Below, one piece after another: positions 1 through 14,500 of a stretch of DNA of 64,000 nt; the first letter of the stretch is position 1; each line of letters begins with the position of its first letter. Under the pieces are notes generated by a model. That model did no database searches, was not told the DNA's origin, and worked only from the letters and a program-made list of their open reading frames with translations. Where the stretch lies: positions 107,906,558 to 107,970,557 of the forward strand of contig CM054178.1 in the NCBI GenBank assembly GCA_028829895.1. Reading direction: 5' to 3'. The position numbers and the translations under genes were made by a program. The DNA is from Sinotaia quadrata (Eukaryota > Mollusca > Gastropoda > Architaenioglossa > Viviparidae).

Positions 1-1122
1 ACTCACAAGGTGACTGAGTGTCAAGTGTTTAGTCGGTAATATAAGAGTCGATTGTTAACTTCTTCAGCCAGTCTTACTAAATTCGATTCCTAAACCAGCT
101 GAACCGATTGTTTAAGAGTTGATTTTAATCTGTTGAGCCATCCATATAAAAGTCGACACTGATCCGATTGCGTCGGTTACTAAAACGTCGATTTTTAAAT
201 TCTGACTCAGTCGTAACAAATTTTGACTTTTTCTTATTAAGCTAATCGTAGTGGATTCAATCGTTTTCTCTTTAATTTAATTTTATCCTGCCAAGTCCAT
301 CCAGTTTTATCGTCTAAAAAGTTAATTGATCAGTGCAGGTCTTAGCGGATGCTGCTGTTTGTAGAGCTTCTTCGATCTTACCTTTCAGTGATTTCAATTT
401 AAATGTATTTACTTCTCTTATACTTAAACGAACAGAACATTAAATGTCATTTGTTTTATTTTCTATTTAAATAATGGACATTGATATTTAATTCTTTATT
501 GGAATGAAATGTAACTATTTCTCTTCTCTTCTACAAAAACCTCTTTCCCTTGTTATATAAACTATGGTATCAATATAAGCAAGAATGTTGCTATACGTTA
601 AAATGACAAACCTTTGTAAAGTGAACATTCAAAACGTTTATTTAAAGTAAACAAAACAAAACTCAATATGTTATGTGTGATGCAGTTGAGGTTTGGGGTT
701 GGGGGGTGGTTGTTGTCGTTTTTTTTTTTTGGGGTGGTGGTGGTTGGAGGGGGTTATTTTGCTTACTCATTAAGCATTTGAAATGCTAATGTGGCACTGG
801 CTTTTTACAACGGTAATCTAATCTATACAGCTGAATATGAGCGTCTGTATGCTTTGATTCATGGCCACAGGAAGAGAACTAGAAGGCAGAAATTTTGGCG
901 TACTAAAAATAATAAATTATTTGTTATTCATTTAACATAAAACGCATTCTATACCTGGGCAACGCCATATTTTTCAGGTATTACTGTATATAGCTTCATT
1001 TACTTTTATCATTGCAGTCAATAGTATCCATAATAGTAATGACAAACCCAGGGCTGAAGTATCAACACTCAGTATCGTAGTTCATCATTCTTGAAATCAG
1101 CTAAGACGTCTACCATTCTCGT

Positions 1123-1331
1123 AGATGTGACAGTTGAATTAATTATTAATAACGTAAACGTATAGTGATACGAGTCAAGACATTAGAGGTCTACTTAACC
1201 TCTATTCCTAACATTGGAAAGATTTCATGACTAGATGTATCAGTTGAATTAATAACTTATGGTGATACGAGACAAGGCATTAGAGGTCTACTTAACCTCT
1301 ATTCCTAACATTGGAAAGATTTCATGACTAG
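1123..1331. repeat. tandem duplication, about 100 bp per copy
   Basis: Copy 1 spans about 1123-1232 and copy 2 about 1233-1331. Both contain ACATTGGAAAGATTTCATGA and the preceding AGAGGTCTACTTAACCTC. The first halves have diverged and differ by a small indel, so the duplication is not brand new. Confidence 0.85.
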
Positions 1332-1573
1332 AAATGAGTTATTCCAATAGTGAAATCGGAAGACGTGAAATGTGACTTTACTGCAATTTATATTCTTAGG
1401 GTATTTTCCTAAGCACTTTTCTGCAAAGTTTCTGGGAAGCAACTACTGAGAAGTCTAGTGAGAGAGAAAAGAAAAAAGTAAACCATTACATCCAAAATCA
1501 ACTGGGAGAATTGAAACCTGTATTTAGAAAAGAAAACTGTTGTATTAACATTGATGACATTAAACTTGCAGTT

Positions 1574-1652
1574 TAGACTGACCTTAATACAAAAGACCGT
1601 TCTGTAGCTGGAATAATCATTCATTCTGTCTTGGACTCTACATGTATTTCGA
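1574..1652. repeat. 79-bp direct repeat, copy 1
   Basis: Starts TAGACTGACCTTAATACAA and ends CATGTATTTCGA. It matches 1992-2070 with only a few substitutions. Confidence 0.9.
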
Positions 1653-1991
1653 TAGGCGAAGCGGTTAGCCGTCTTTAGGCTCTGCCTGCCGAGGTATCTG
1701 ATCAGTTTGTTAACTCGAAGAACATTGAAAATAAGAGTAAGAAATGAAGAGATTGACAGTTTCTTAGCTTCCGTTGAATTAACGCATATTCATAGTGACA
1801 TTCAGTTCAATCACACTTGTACTTCTCGTAACATTATTATCTTAAACTAAGTCTGTCATCTTTCAATTGATAATTAATTAAAGTAATCGAAACTTAAACT
1901 AAAGACTAGCATCTGAATATTGCATATCATTGTCATTAATCAGTGGGTGTCTGAAGCCTATTGTAACAAAGTGAACATGTCTGTTGGTAAA

Positions 1992-4381
<2,390 letters not shown>

Positions 4382-4490
4382 AGAATAAAAAAGTACTGCA
4401 GAACAATAGTGTAATTTGACGTGAAGAGTAATATTTTTTAACTGTGTGACTTGGAAGTGTGTGCATATGAATCAGTTCTGTATGTCTGAT

Positions 4491-4496
4491 AATAAA
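4491..4496 (+). terminator. candidate amylase polyadenylation signal
   Basis: AATAAA on the plus strand 110 bases after the amylase stop codon. Another AATAAA at 4384 overlaps the end of the coding region and is probably too close to it. The usage is inferred. Confidence 0.45.
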
Positions 4497-5933
4497 GAAA
4501 CTATGAAAAAATATTTTCTTGTGCTCCTCTGTGAATACTGCAAGTGTTATAAAAATTAAATAATAAAAATAAACAATGTTCATCCATCTGTCTTTCAGAC
4601 AGCAAGAAATTACAAATAAAGAAACTGTCCAGAAAAACAACCACAGATATATATGTACTGTTTACTGCACAGATATAAATGAACTATGTGTGATCATACG
4701 TGACTCGATAACCAGACGGATTTATTATACTTAATATTCATTAAAATCAGTCTGCTAAAAATGGAAATCTTAGTATTATTGAATATCAAATGAATATTTT
4801 ATTTTAGAAGATAACAGTAAAATGACTAAAAAGTAATAATTTACATAATGTGTCTGAATTTTAGTGATATTTATAGTGGAAAATGCTTCATATTTATATG
4901 AAAATTAGTATATCCATTGAAAAAAGATGGTAAATAAAACTGAAATTATACCCAAAGGAACAAAAATATTGTTCCTATAGAACTTGGATAAACTATACAT
5001 GTATTTCCAGAGTATAAACAATGGCAAAAGAATTTGCAGGTGTTTAATTTAATTTTTGTTAATGAATTTTTAACTATTGAAATAGTAGTTTTTGCCTTTT
5101 TTAATCCTAGAAAGGTATGACAGAAGGAAAATTGTAAATATTGCATTTCATAATGTACTCTTAGAATATGCACAACTTCACACTTGTCTAATATCCCTGT
5201 TCACAAGAGGCACATTCAGAATATTAATGCCTCATCTAGACTAGGCTATGGATTGTACAATATATAGGATTAGATGAACAGTACTGACATTTTACTCTAG
5301 AGAAAATGTATGTCAAATGCATCCTATTCTACAGATTAGGAAAAAAAAGCCTTAATGCTTGGAATGCAACTCTTCTTTACACAGACATGATGAACTATTA
5401 TGAATGTGTGTATATACTCTGTGTTCAAAGGTGTATATAAAACAGATGAAGTAATTACAGTACATACACCCATTTAGAAGTCAAATTTTGTGCAAAGTTT
5501 TGTTAGCAATGTCATTCAACTTATATTTCTACCATAGTGAATACTTCCATGCATAACAATTAAGTAATTTCATTTGACAACAAGAAAAATATAACAAGGA
5601 ATAGATTAATTAATTAATATTTATGGCCAATAAAAAAGAATGAATTAGTATATTTAAATCACATACAAACAACAAATATCAAGATTTACAGCAATGCATC
5701 ATGCTAGTGCCTGTCAAAAAGACTGTAAACACAATCACAAATAGTTTTATATCTATATAATTATAAGTGTAGTGTGTATCTTATAATCATTCAAGAATGT
5801 ATCAAGTGAGTGAATAAATGCCTATAGTGAAAATTCAATTCATATTAAATTAACAGAATGGAATGAAGGAAATTGGTTGTCAGGTCATCAGTGGTGCCCC
5901 AACAGTTGACAAGACTAAGGGATAGATAGATAT

Positions 5934-5964
<31 letters not shown>

Positions 5965-6791
5965 TAGATAGAAATAGGTCACTTTTATCAAAAAGATCAG
6001 AAAGTTTGAAAGGTATTTAAAACTGCAAATTAAAATAAATGCTCACTGTTGGATTTTAATTTCAGGATACCAATTACATTGAATTCTACATAATGATCAG
6101 TATATTTAAATACCAGAAAGAAAACAACTAAATGACAGCATGACACATTCTCTACATAGGCTTGTTGCTGGTGGTGAGATATCAACAATGAGCAAACATT
6201 CTACAAAGTACAATGGAAAATTGCTGCCAAAGTACATAAAAGAAACTGGAATGTACAAGATCTATACAATCAGTTATATATGTATAGGGAACTTAAGCCT
6301 TCTTCCAAATTTACTTCTCTAATTCCAAAGAAAGGTTTGGGACACTGGATTGCATACAGGAAAGGTTAAAATACTGAAATAATAGCAAATGACTAATGTT
6401 AATAGTTATGCATCATCATATACATCATGGATTATGAAAATGGATTATAATAATTATTTTCTTTTAACAGTTTTTTTTTTTTTAAATTACAATTATAAAG
6501 ACTGTTTCAGAAAGATGTATAACAACTCGTTAACCACTCTGTTAATAGAAGTGATTTTTTTAATATTAATGTACTGCTGCAATTAGTGCAATCATATGAT
6601 AGTTTGATACAGTGCACTTATTATCTAGTCCTAGTACACTACAGTAACAACTTATTTCTCTCTAAATTTGCAAATGTTATGTCAACTATCAAATAGTAAT
6701 CATGTTTTTGAGATACACTGTATTTAATTATTTAAAATAAGTAAGTCACCAAAATAATAACACAGACGTGGCTACCACAAGTAATGACATT

Positions 6792-6797
<6 letters not shown>

Positions 6798-6830
<33 letters not shown>
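6798..6830. repeat. (TA)n microsatellite
   Basis: Uninterrupted alternating TA of about 32 bases, preceded by a short TG run. Confidence 0.97.
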
Positions 6831-6833
<3 letters not shown>

Positions 6834-8691
6834 TAATAAATATCAAAATATAAAATCCAACACTTGAATGAATAAAACTCAAACAATATAAAGTGCCTCA
6901 GTGGTTGGCAGACATATACATTTTAAAAACAGAGTATCTCTGTACACAACCAGAAGTAGCACATATAGAGGTGGGTTAGAGCTTTTTAGCTTGTTTGTTT
7001 TGAGAGGTTAGATTATGGTTAGGGTCAGGATCAGCTGCACACAAAACCCAGAAAATAAATGCATACACTAAAACTGTTTTTATTCAGTTATCTTTTCATG
7101 TACTCATTTACTGTATGTAGATGTTGGGACTATCGATTGTGAACGGAGTGTATGCCTTTTAAAAATTAAGGATATTTTTGTTTCTAAAGATAGCTATTGT
7201 AAAGGACAATGGACAGAAAACATGTTTGAAAGTAAAAATATTTTATAAAAAGAAATAATTAAAAGAAATAATTTCATTGAGAAAACTGGAATTATAGCTT
7301 ACAGTCCAAAAAGCAGGATGTTGAAAAAAACAAAATATACAGTCAGTATGGTTTCTATGCTACAATATGTTTAAAATAATTATATATAAGTTTATACAGG
7401 GTAATAACACCAGAATGATAAACATTACATTTCTATTCACAACAGAGAAATTTTAAAAGATCAATGAAAAAATCTCATTTTAAAAAGTTTTTCAATGCAG
7501 CTCTGCAAAACATATACTCTGAACAACAAAATTTAGTGTTTGTACTAGTAAAATGTACGCAGTCAAAAGATCACTAAAACAACCATTAAATATGTTCACT
7601 TGCACAGCAATTATAAAGTGTGTACTAACTGATAAAAATTAGCAAATTTTGGTGTTTCATCCTAATAGTTGGAAAAAAAATCTACACAATTACTTACTAA
7701 ACAATATACAAAGAATATAATCAAAATAACATCATTAAAGTGTTTATTCAGAAAAGAGATTTATTTGACAATGAAGTACAAATTTTAAATACATGAAAAT
7801 CAACCATATGTAGCACATCAACACCGGTTTATTAAAGATAGAAAGCTTAAATGTCTGTAAGTTAGATATAAGAAGATGTGCATGCATGATATAATTTCTT
7901 TTTCATTGTAAACAAATATTTATTCTCCTTGTAAATATAACTATGTACAACTCTTTTCACATTTGATTGCACTATATATTTAAAAATCCCAAGAATTTCC
8001 TGTACTGAAGCAGGGAACTTAAAGTCCAAGTATGTATAAGAATTGTCTGTAATTTTATTCATTCAAAAACACTGTTCTAAAGGTATTTTTTAAGAGCTTC
8101 TATTTCAGCAACTAGTTAAAGTTAAACCATAATCCTTCTAGATCTCCTCCCTCCATATCTCTTCTTTACATAGCATACTCAGAAAATACAAATTAATAAA
8201 TCATCAACAAATTCATTCATTAGCCAAAAGTTACTCCTGCTTCTTTTTCTGACCAAGCTGTTTCAAACAACAGAACATCCACAGAGGCACATGAGCCCTT
8301 ACTGATTATTAATGTCAAAGAAAAGATTTATGCATGACATAAAATAACTTGTCCTGAGTGACCTTTCACAGCCTGAACTTTTCTTAAGTGCTTGCCCATG
8401 GTCCAGCCTAAGTAATAAAAAAATTAGCAGATTCATTAGCAGACTTTCTACCCAAACATAATTTCAAACATGTTTCTATTTTGCACACTCAGTTGATTCA
8501 TACCACCTGTTGCATTCTATGGACTGTGAATCGCTTGTAAGATGCAGGTTCAAACTTAAGATAATGACTTCTGGCAACAAGTTGTAGTCCATCTGAGCTC
8601 ACTGGGGTATCAGCAAAGGTGAAAAAAAGATATGTCAACCAAGACAGCAAGTCATTCAATAAACATCACTCAAGACTAATTTTAGTGTACA

Positions 8692-8736
8692 TAAAGGGAG
8701 TCTATGTGATTATAGTCAGTATAAAGCACCATGATT
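8692..8736. repeat. 46-bp dispersed direct repeat, copy 1
   Basis: TATGTGATTATAGTCAGTAT followed by AAAGCACCATGATTTA; found again at about 9164-9208 with one small indel near the start. Confidence 0.85.
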
Positions 8737-9163
8737 TAAAATTTAAACAAAAAGATAATTTCCAGCATGCAACTTCTTCCAATACCAGTAATTTATTTTG
8801 TTTCCATTGCAATATTTGACCTTACAATACATAAGAAAGTTTACACTTGTCACAGTTAAAATATGAAACAGGGTATAAAAATTATGACAGTACAAATTGA
8901 TTTATGAAATATGTACAAATTACCTCATAAAAAACTTTAAACAGTCAAAATTAACACTTATAATACTAAAAAAATTACTTCTGTCATAAAACATATGTGC
9001 CTAACAAAGAGAACTCAAATTAACTTGAATGTAGAACTGAGGTAGACATCAATATATGCATACTTTAAAATATATCAGCTGATCAGTATATATTTGTATT
9101 TATATGGACCATTGGGATCTAATAGTAATACTCTATCAAGATCAGCAAGTAAAAAAGATAAAG

Positions 9164-9208
9164 GGAGATCTATGTGATTATAGTCAGTATAAAGCACCAT
9201 GATTTAAT
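9164..9208. repeat. 46-bp dispersed direct repeat, copy 2
   Basis: Second copy of the 8692-8736 sequence in the same orientation, about 470 bp downstream. Confidence 0.85.
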
Positions 9209-9748
9209 GTCATCCATTTTTTATTCCAACTATATTAAAGAGTATAACATACAACCATATTAAAGAGTATTACATACAATACTTGAGAATCATAAACTGG
9301 ACAGACATTATTCCATTTGACATTAATTTACTAATAATCAACTATATCTGTCAACTCTTCCATTGTGCAAACCTCCCAGCAAATTTACTGATTCTCTGGC
9401 TTTTAATATTACACTTGCTTCTCCTGGATAAAACAGGAATATCTCCTACTTTTACCCCAGCTACATAGTTTGGCTTGCAGTAATATATCAAAATGTACAA
9501 TGACTACATTTATGTAATCACATGACTATAAATCATTTATAAATGCAGGTAAACAGAAATAAAATGGAAAGTGTTGGAATAAATGGAACATGGTCTTAAT
9601 TTTTTGTCTGGGAAAGGCAAAGTGTGGACGTTTGCAAGATATGCAATCGCTGTAGTATCTATGCAGCTATTTCAGTAAGTTAATGATAAATTTGCTATTC
9701 TTAAAATAAAAAGTTATTTAAATAGTATTCTGTGAAACTGGCAAGTCA

Positions 9749-10129
9749 CATCCCAACGGACACCGGGGACAGCCATGACAACAACAACAACAACAACAAC
9801 GCCACCAGTGAGGAGGTCGGGAAGTTGAACAACCCGGGCACATGTACACACTGGTTATAGATCTGGTGTGTTACTAGCCTGGGCTCTGTAAGACAACCCC
9901 CCCTCACCATAACAATAGAAATGGCTACAACATCAACGCCACCGCCAGGAACAACAACAACATCAACTCCAACCCAAGGATTACCGAGTTTGGAGTCCGC
10001 CTTTGCCGGCCAGACATGTTTTCGCAATGAGCGCACCACAGCAGAAAGGAACTTCCCCTCCCTCTCCCCCCCCCCCTACCCAAACGCAAAAGTGGCGGAA
10101 GCCGGAAGCGCCCCCTACATTACCTAGCT
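9749..10129. mobile_element. GC-rich insertion flanked by 12-bp direct repeats
   Basis: ACTGGCAAGTCA occurs at 9737-9748 and again at 10130-10141, bracketing 381 bases whose base composition is far richer in G+C than the surrounding DNA. A 12-bp target duplication fits retrotransposon-type integration, for example a truncated LINE or SINE or a retrocopied fragment. Inside are an (ACA)n-like run (9777-9799), a poly-C stretch (about 10065-10076) and CACC/ACAACA-rich sequence. No reverse transcriptase, A-tail or tRNA-like box was recognised, so the class is undetermined. Confidence 0.6.
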
Positions 10130-11260
10130 ACTGGCAAGTCAATAAATCTTCTTGTTGATTACTGGAAAATGATTTATGTGTCTATCATCAATTTCATTAT
10201 TATATGTCCATGCATTGAGAATAAAAACAGTTAAAGTATATATAAACATAGTCAATTAAGAATATGACACTATGAATTTCCCAAATCAATACACTCTACT
10301 TCCTTCTCAAAATGTGGAACTGTACTATATCAAGATGCAAAGATATATTTATTTTTTGGTTGACTAGATATGAATAATCAATCTTTATATGATAGAATAA
10401 AATTGTTACAAAATGATTATTGTAAATGTTTTAATTTGATTAATTTATGTAATAAATTTATAAAAAATAGATTTGGTACTAACTAGTATTTGGAACTAGT
10501 GTTAAATACAAAATAATTAAAGGCTAATTATAAATGCAAGCTTAAATTTGGTTAAATTTGAGTATGTGTATATATAAACATAATTTGTATTCAGTTATTC
10601 TCTCTCTCTCTAAGTTTTGCTTTCACAAACAGCAATTCTGCCTCAAAAGGGGATGCACAGTATATGTAAACCATTATTTGTTTTAACTTGTATTCACTGA
10701 CTGGCTCATATGAATGTATAATATGTGTGGGTAAGTCTATACTTCAAGAATGAATAACAATAGTTGTATAAAAGTTATATATGTAAAAAAAAATGCCTTG
10801 AAAACAAAATCAAAAAAAAAAAAGGAATAAAAAGGGAATGATTTTACAAATAATGCAATTTAAAAGCTTAACTTTAAATAATCTATTTAAAGTACAGCAA
10901 TTACAAGTTATTCATTTCAAATAATATAATTCAATGAATTATAAAAATTATATTTTACATTGTAAAATGTGTATAAAAGTAATATTGTGTGTGCATAAGT
11001 TTCTAAATTTTAATTAATAACTGATACAAAATTCTGCTACCTATAAGTTATAAATAATAATTAAATAAGAAGAAAAAAAGGTGCTCATATGGATAGTTGG
11101 AGCTAATATTATCTTCATCACAGCAGAATATGACTATGAAAATAATTTAAACAGTGCAGCAATCATGGTATAGTTAAAGAGCTCTTTTTCAGAAATAATT
11201 TTATAAACTAATACATTATTTTTACATAAATTCTAAACAAAACATAGATCTGACTTACAT

Positions 11261-11411
11261 ACACAAGTAGTCCTAATCAATACATAAATACACAACAAGC
11301 AGTCCTAATCAATACATAAATACACAACAAGTAGTCCTAATCAATACATAAATACACAACAAGTAGTCCTAATCTATACATAAATACACACAGGTAGTCT
11401 TAATCAATACA
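11261..11411. repeat. 32-bp tandem repeat, about 5 copies
   Basis: AGTCCTAATC repeats at 11269, 11301, 11333, 11365 and (as AGTCTTAATC) 11396. It lies directly downstream of the HMG-CoA synthase stop codon on the minus strand, so it would be in the 3' UTR if the transcript extends that far. Confidence 0.95.
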
Positions 11412-11421
11412 TTAAACCAGA

Positions 11422-11517
11422 CTAGTTACTTATGGCTGCAACATTACTTAAATGAGTGTTTGAAGCTCCTTCAGTGTCTTCAACAGCTTCAATGCCGGAG
11501 GGAGGTGGTCGCTTGAT
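11422..11517 (-). CDS. HMGCS1: HMG-CoA synthase terminal exon 9 (residues 487-517)
   Basis: The acceptor is GATGACAG|ATCAAG. It encodes [20 protein letters not shown], then [11 protein letters not shown] and a TAG stop. The tail is poorly conserved in the family, but the phase-0 junction, the KRPPPSG start and a final length matching the family support it. It is separated from exon 8 by a 5.4-kb intron. Confidence 0.82.
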   Translation of the reverse strand: MKRPPPSGIEAVEDTEGASNTHLSNVAAISN

Positions 11518-14500
11518 CTGTCATCACAAAGAAACAGAACTGTCAAATAAGTTAATATATGCCATATAATCTAAAAAGATTCATATGCATGTGTGCATGT
11601 TGTGTGTGTATAAATATTCTATTTATAATAGGCATTGTGTGTGTATAAATATTCTATTTATAATAGGCATTCCAAACATATTTTTCAAAATCATTACTAA
11701 TACTTTAAATTACATAGACAGATAGAACCTTTTCTACTGATTTCAATGATAGTAAAATCAAGTTTGTAACTCAATTAGAACCAAAGTTACAAATTTTTCA
11801 ATATTTAATTTTTCGCAAACTTTTACGTTCAAAAATGAAATTGTACAAATAAATCACTTTGAAGGTCGACAAAATGAAGAAATGATGAACAATATAGTTC
11901 AGACTCTCCACATAAGTAGTATCCAACACACAAATGTGGCTGAATTTTTTAAGGGGTTTTGCAATGTTATTTTCAAATATACTGTCAGTCAAAATTAGCA
12001 ATTTATTAATTTTGGGGTTGGAAAAAGCTCTAACGCAGTTAACCCAAAATGGACGAAATTGCTATAAAGGTTTAAACTGTAATAAATCTGCTTGTAATTG
12101 AGCTACAGAGATGCTTTTGGTACCATTGGATTCAGTTTGGAAAGATCTATATTATATTAAGAATGCATTCACCACAATAAAGAAATCTTCATATTTTGTA
12201 CACACACACTCAGATATTTGCCAATCATTTATCTAATTTAATGCTTTTTTCAGTTCAATGATTTCAGTGCATTCTAGCTTGATACCACAAGGAATCTTTC
12301 CACAACAGCGTTTCATGTTGTGGTGGTTAAACTTAAATAAGCGATGCAATCTGCTGGTAGACCATTATTCCACAATCTGCCTTCACTGGACACCGACAGA
12401 ATTTCATAGTTGCAGTAAAACACAGCCATTTATTACCTCTACATCATCTTTTCTCCGCCAGTCTTTCCACTTACATGCTTAAAAGAATATTTGTACCTTA
12501 TAAATCTTTCTCCCTATTGAATGGTACAACACTTAAGGTGGCACACCTAACTAAAAAAAAAATTTTTTTTAAATCGGCGAAAACAATCAATAACTCAAAA
12601 AGCATGAAAAATTGAAAAAATTCAATAACAAAAAATTTATTGGTATTTTCTGATAGAAAAATGGCTGAATTTAATGAAATTGCTTTTATTTTTGGACAAA
12701 TCACAATAGTTTTGAAGATATTTTCAATTAAATATGGGGATATACCATGGGAGATGTTTATGGTTAAAAAGTTAACTGAAAATCAGTCATTAATTTCGGT
12801 TTTTGCAGGATATCTAAAAAAACTATTAAAGATATCTGCATGGAATTTTGAACATTTTTAAGGACAACATAAGCTGGCTTCTGAGCCTCTAACTTTTTAT
12901 ATTTGACTTTAGTGTAGATATGGAATTATAATTAATTAAATATTTTGTAAAAAATTATTATTTAAATAAAATATGTGCTCCATCAGCTGAATGATTGCTA
13001 CACACTAGCCAGAAGCCAGATATTAATTGACTACCAAATATTTTGGCTATATATTTTAAGGTTTTCTTACAATCTTGTCAAAAAGAATTAACAAATTTTA
13101 AGTTTTGGAAAATATGTTTATATTAAATAAATAATTTTGAAACAAAACCTAGTAAATTCATCAGAAAAGTGAGTAGGCCTATATATTTTGAATCATCAAC
13201 CATTTTTCATCAGTTTCTGAAAACGTGAATAAAAATTGCCTTCATTTATTTGATACAATTTTTGTTGTTGATATTTAGTGGATTTCAGCTAGATGTGCCT
13301 CCTTAAGCTTTGGATAAGGAATATAAATTCTAAAGTAATTTTCAGAGTTCACCCACCACCACCAAAGTTAAATTCTGTACCATAAGCCTTGTAATAGTAC
13401 GTACATCATCAGCTCACTCTTATATTTATTGTGGAAAAATAAGCTTGCAAATACAGCAAATATATAACTCACTCGTGTCTATAGAATTTAAAAAAAGAAA
13501 AGAAAATCTGGTAAAAATAATAACTAAAATATTAAAAAAAACATCTAGTGATCTACTCATTGTCTACACTGTGCCCTGCTAATGCAGTAATGGATGAAAA
13601 AAGTGGTCATGTGACCACAAAATAAAAAGAATTAAAAACAAATAACATGCAGTCCTAATAAAAGAAATACATTATATTGCAAATAAATCTTCTCCCCTAT
13701 TGAATGATACAAAACTTAAGCTATGGATAAGGCAGGCATAAATTCACAAAGTTATTTTTCGTGTTCACCCTCAACGCTTTAAGAGATGAATGCTACTGTA
13801 GGCCTATAGACACTGAAAATTCTTATTTATCAGTTAATATAGTCCTTTAAACAAAAAAATATATGCTATAAACTGAAAATAATTGATTTAACTTATCAAC
13901 TGCATCCTCAACAGAGTGATGCACAAGAATGCAAAGTGGAAACTGGTTCAATGTCGCCAAGTTGAATATGGCGGTACTCAATACAATCCGCCATTGTTGT
14001 TGACAGTCTTCGGTGATTTCAGTCACTGACCATAGTTCTTTCAATGCAATTCAGTATGTGTGCAGTATTTTTTGTCTCAAACAAACTTTACAGGCTTAAG
14101 AAAGAATTTTCCTATTTTCTGATAGCTTTTAAGGCTGCTATGTTATCAGAATCACCAAGAACGTAATTTAAGAAAATTTAAGTTCAACCTTATTTCACTT
14201 TATCTTGAAATTCCTGCGCATTATTTAGTATGGAAATGAACCTTGTTCTCTCCGCTACATGAAAACAGTTATTATTTTTAGATTACTATAGCACACGCGA
14301 ACCCATGGACCGAGAAAGAGTGCATGTGTTAAGCGTTAATGCTGGACAAGTTACGGCGGCATGGTCAAAAAGTCTTTCAGTTGGCAGCTTCTGAATAACT
14401 GCTTATTACTTTTTCACAATATTTATTAAAACAAAAAACACAGAAAGACAGAGCAGAGAACAAACTTTCTGTTTCATGTACTTTTATTTTACAAAGTTTC

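Larger units (their letters stand above)
4500..9736. other. intergenic AT-rich DNA
   Basis: No supported gene on either strand. It contains a GACA/GATA simple repeat (5921-5972), a (TA)n tract (6798-6830) and a 46-bp direct repeat (8692-8736 and 9164-9208). Short open frames here lack recognisable similarity and look like chance in AT-rich sequence. Confidence 0.6.

Noticed and set aside
9921..10127. Thr/Pro-rich protein-coding gene in the GC-rich block
   Set aside because: The frame is only 68 codons in simple ACA/CCN sequence inside a segment bounded by a target-site duplication.
11765..12107. Small DNA transposon with TGTAACTCAATTAG / TGTAGCTCAATTAC ends
   Set aside because: The paired motifs face each other correctly but no target duplication could be identified; kept only as a remark in the intron entry.
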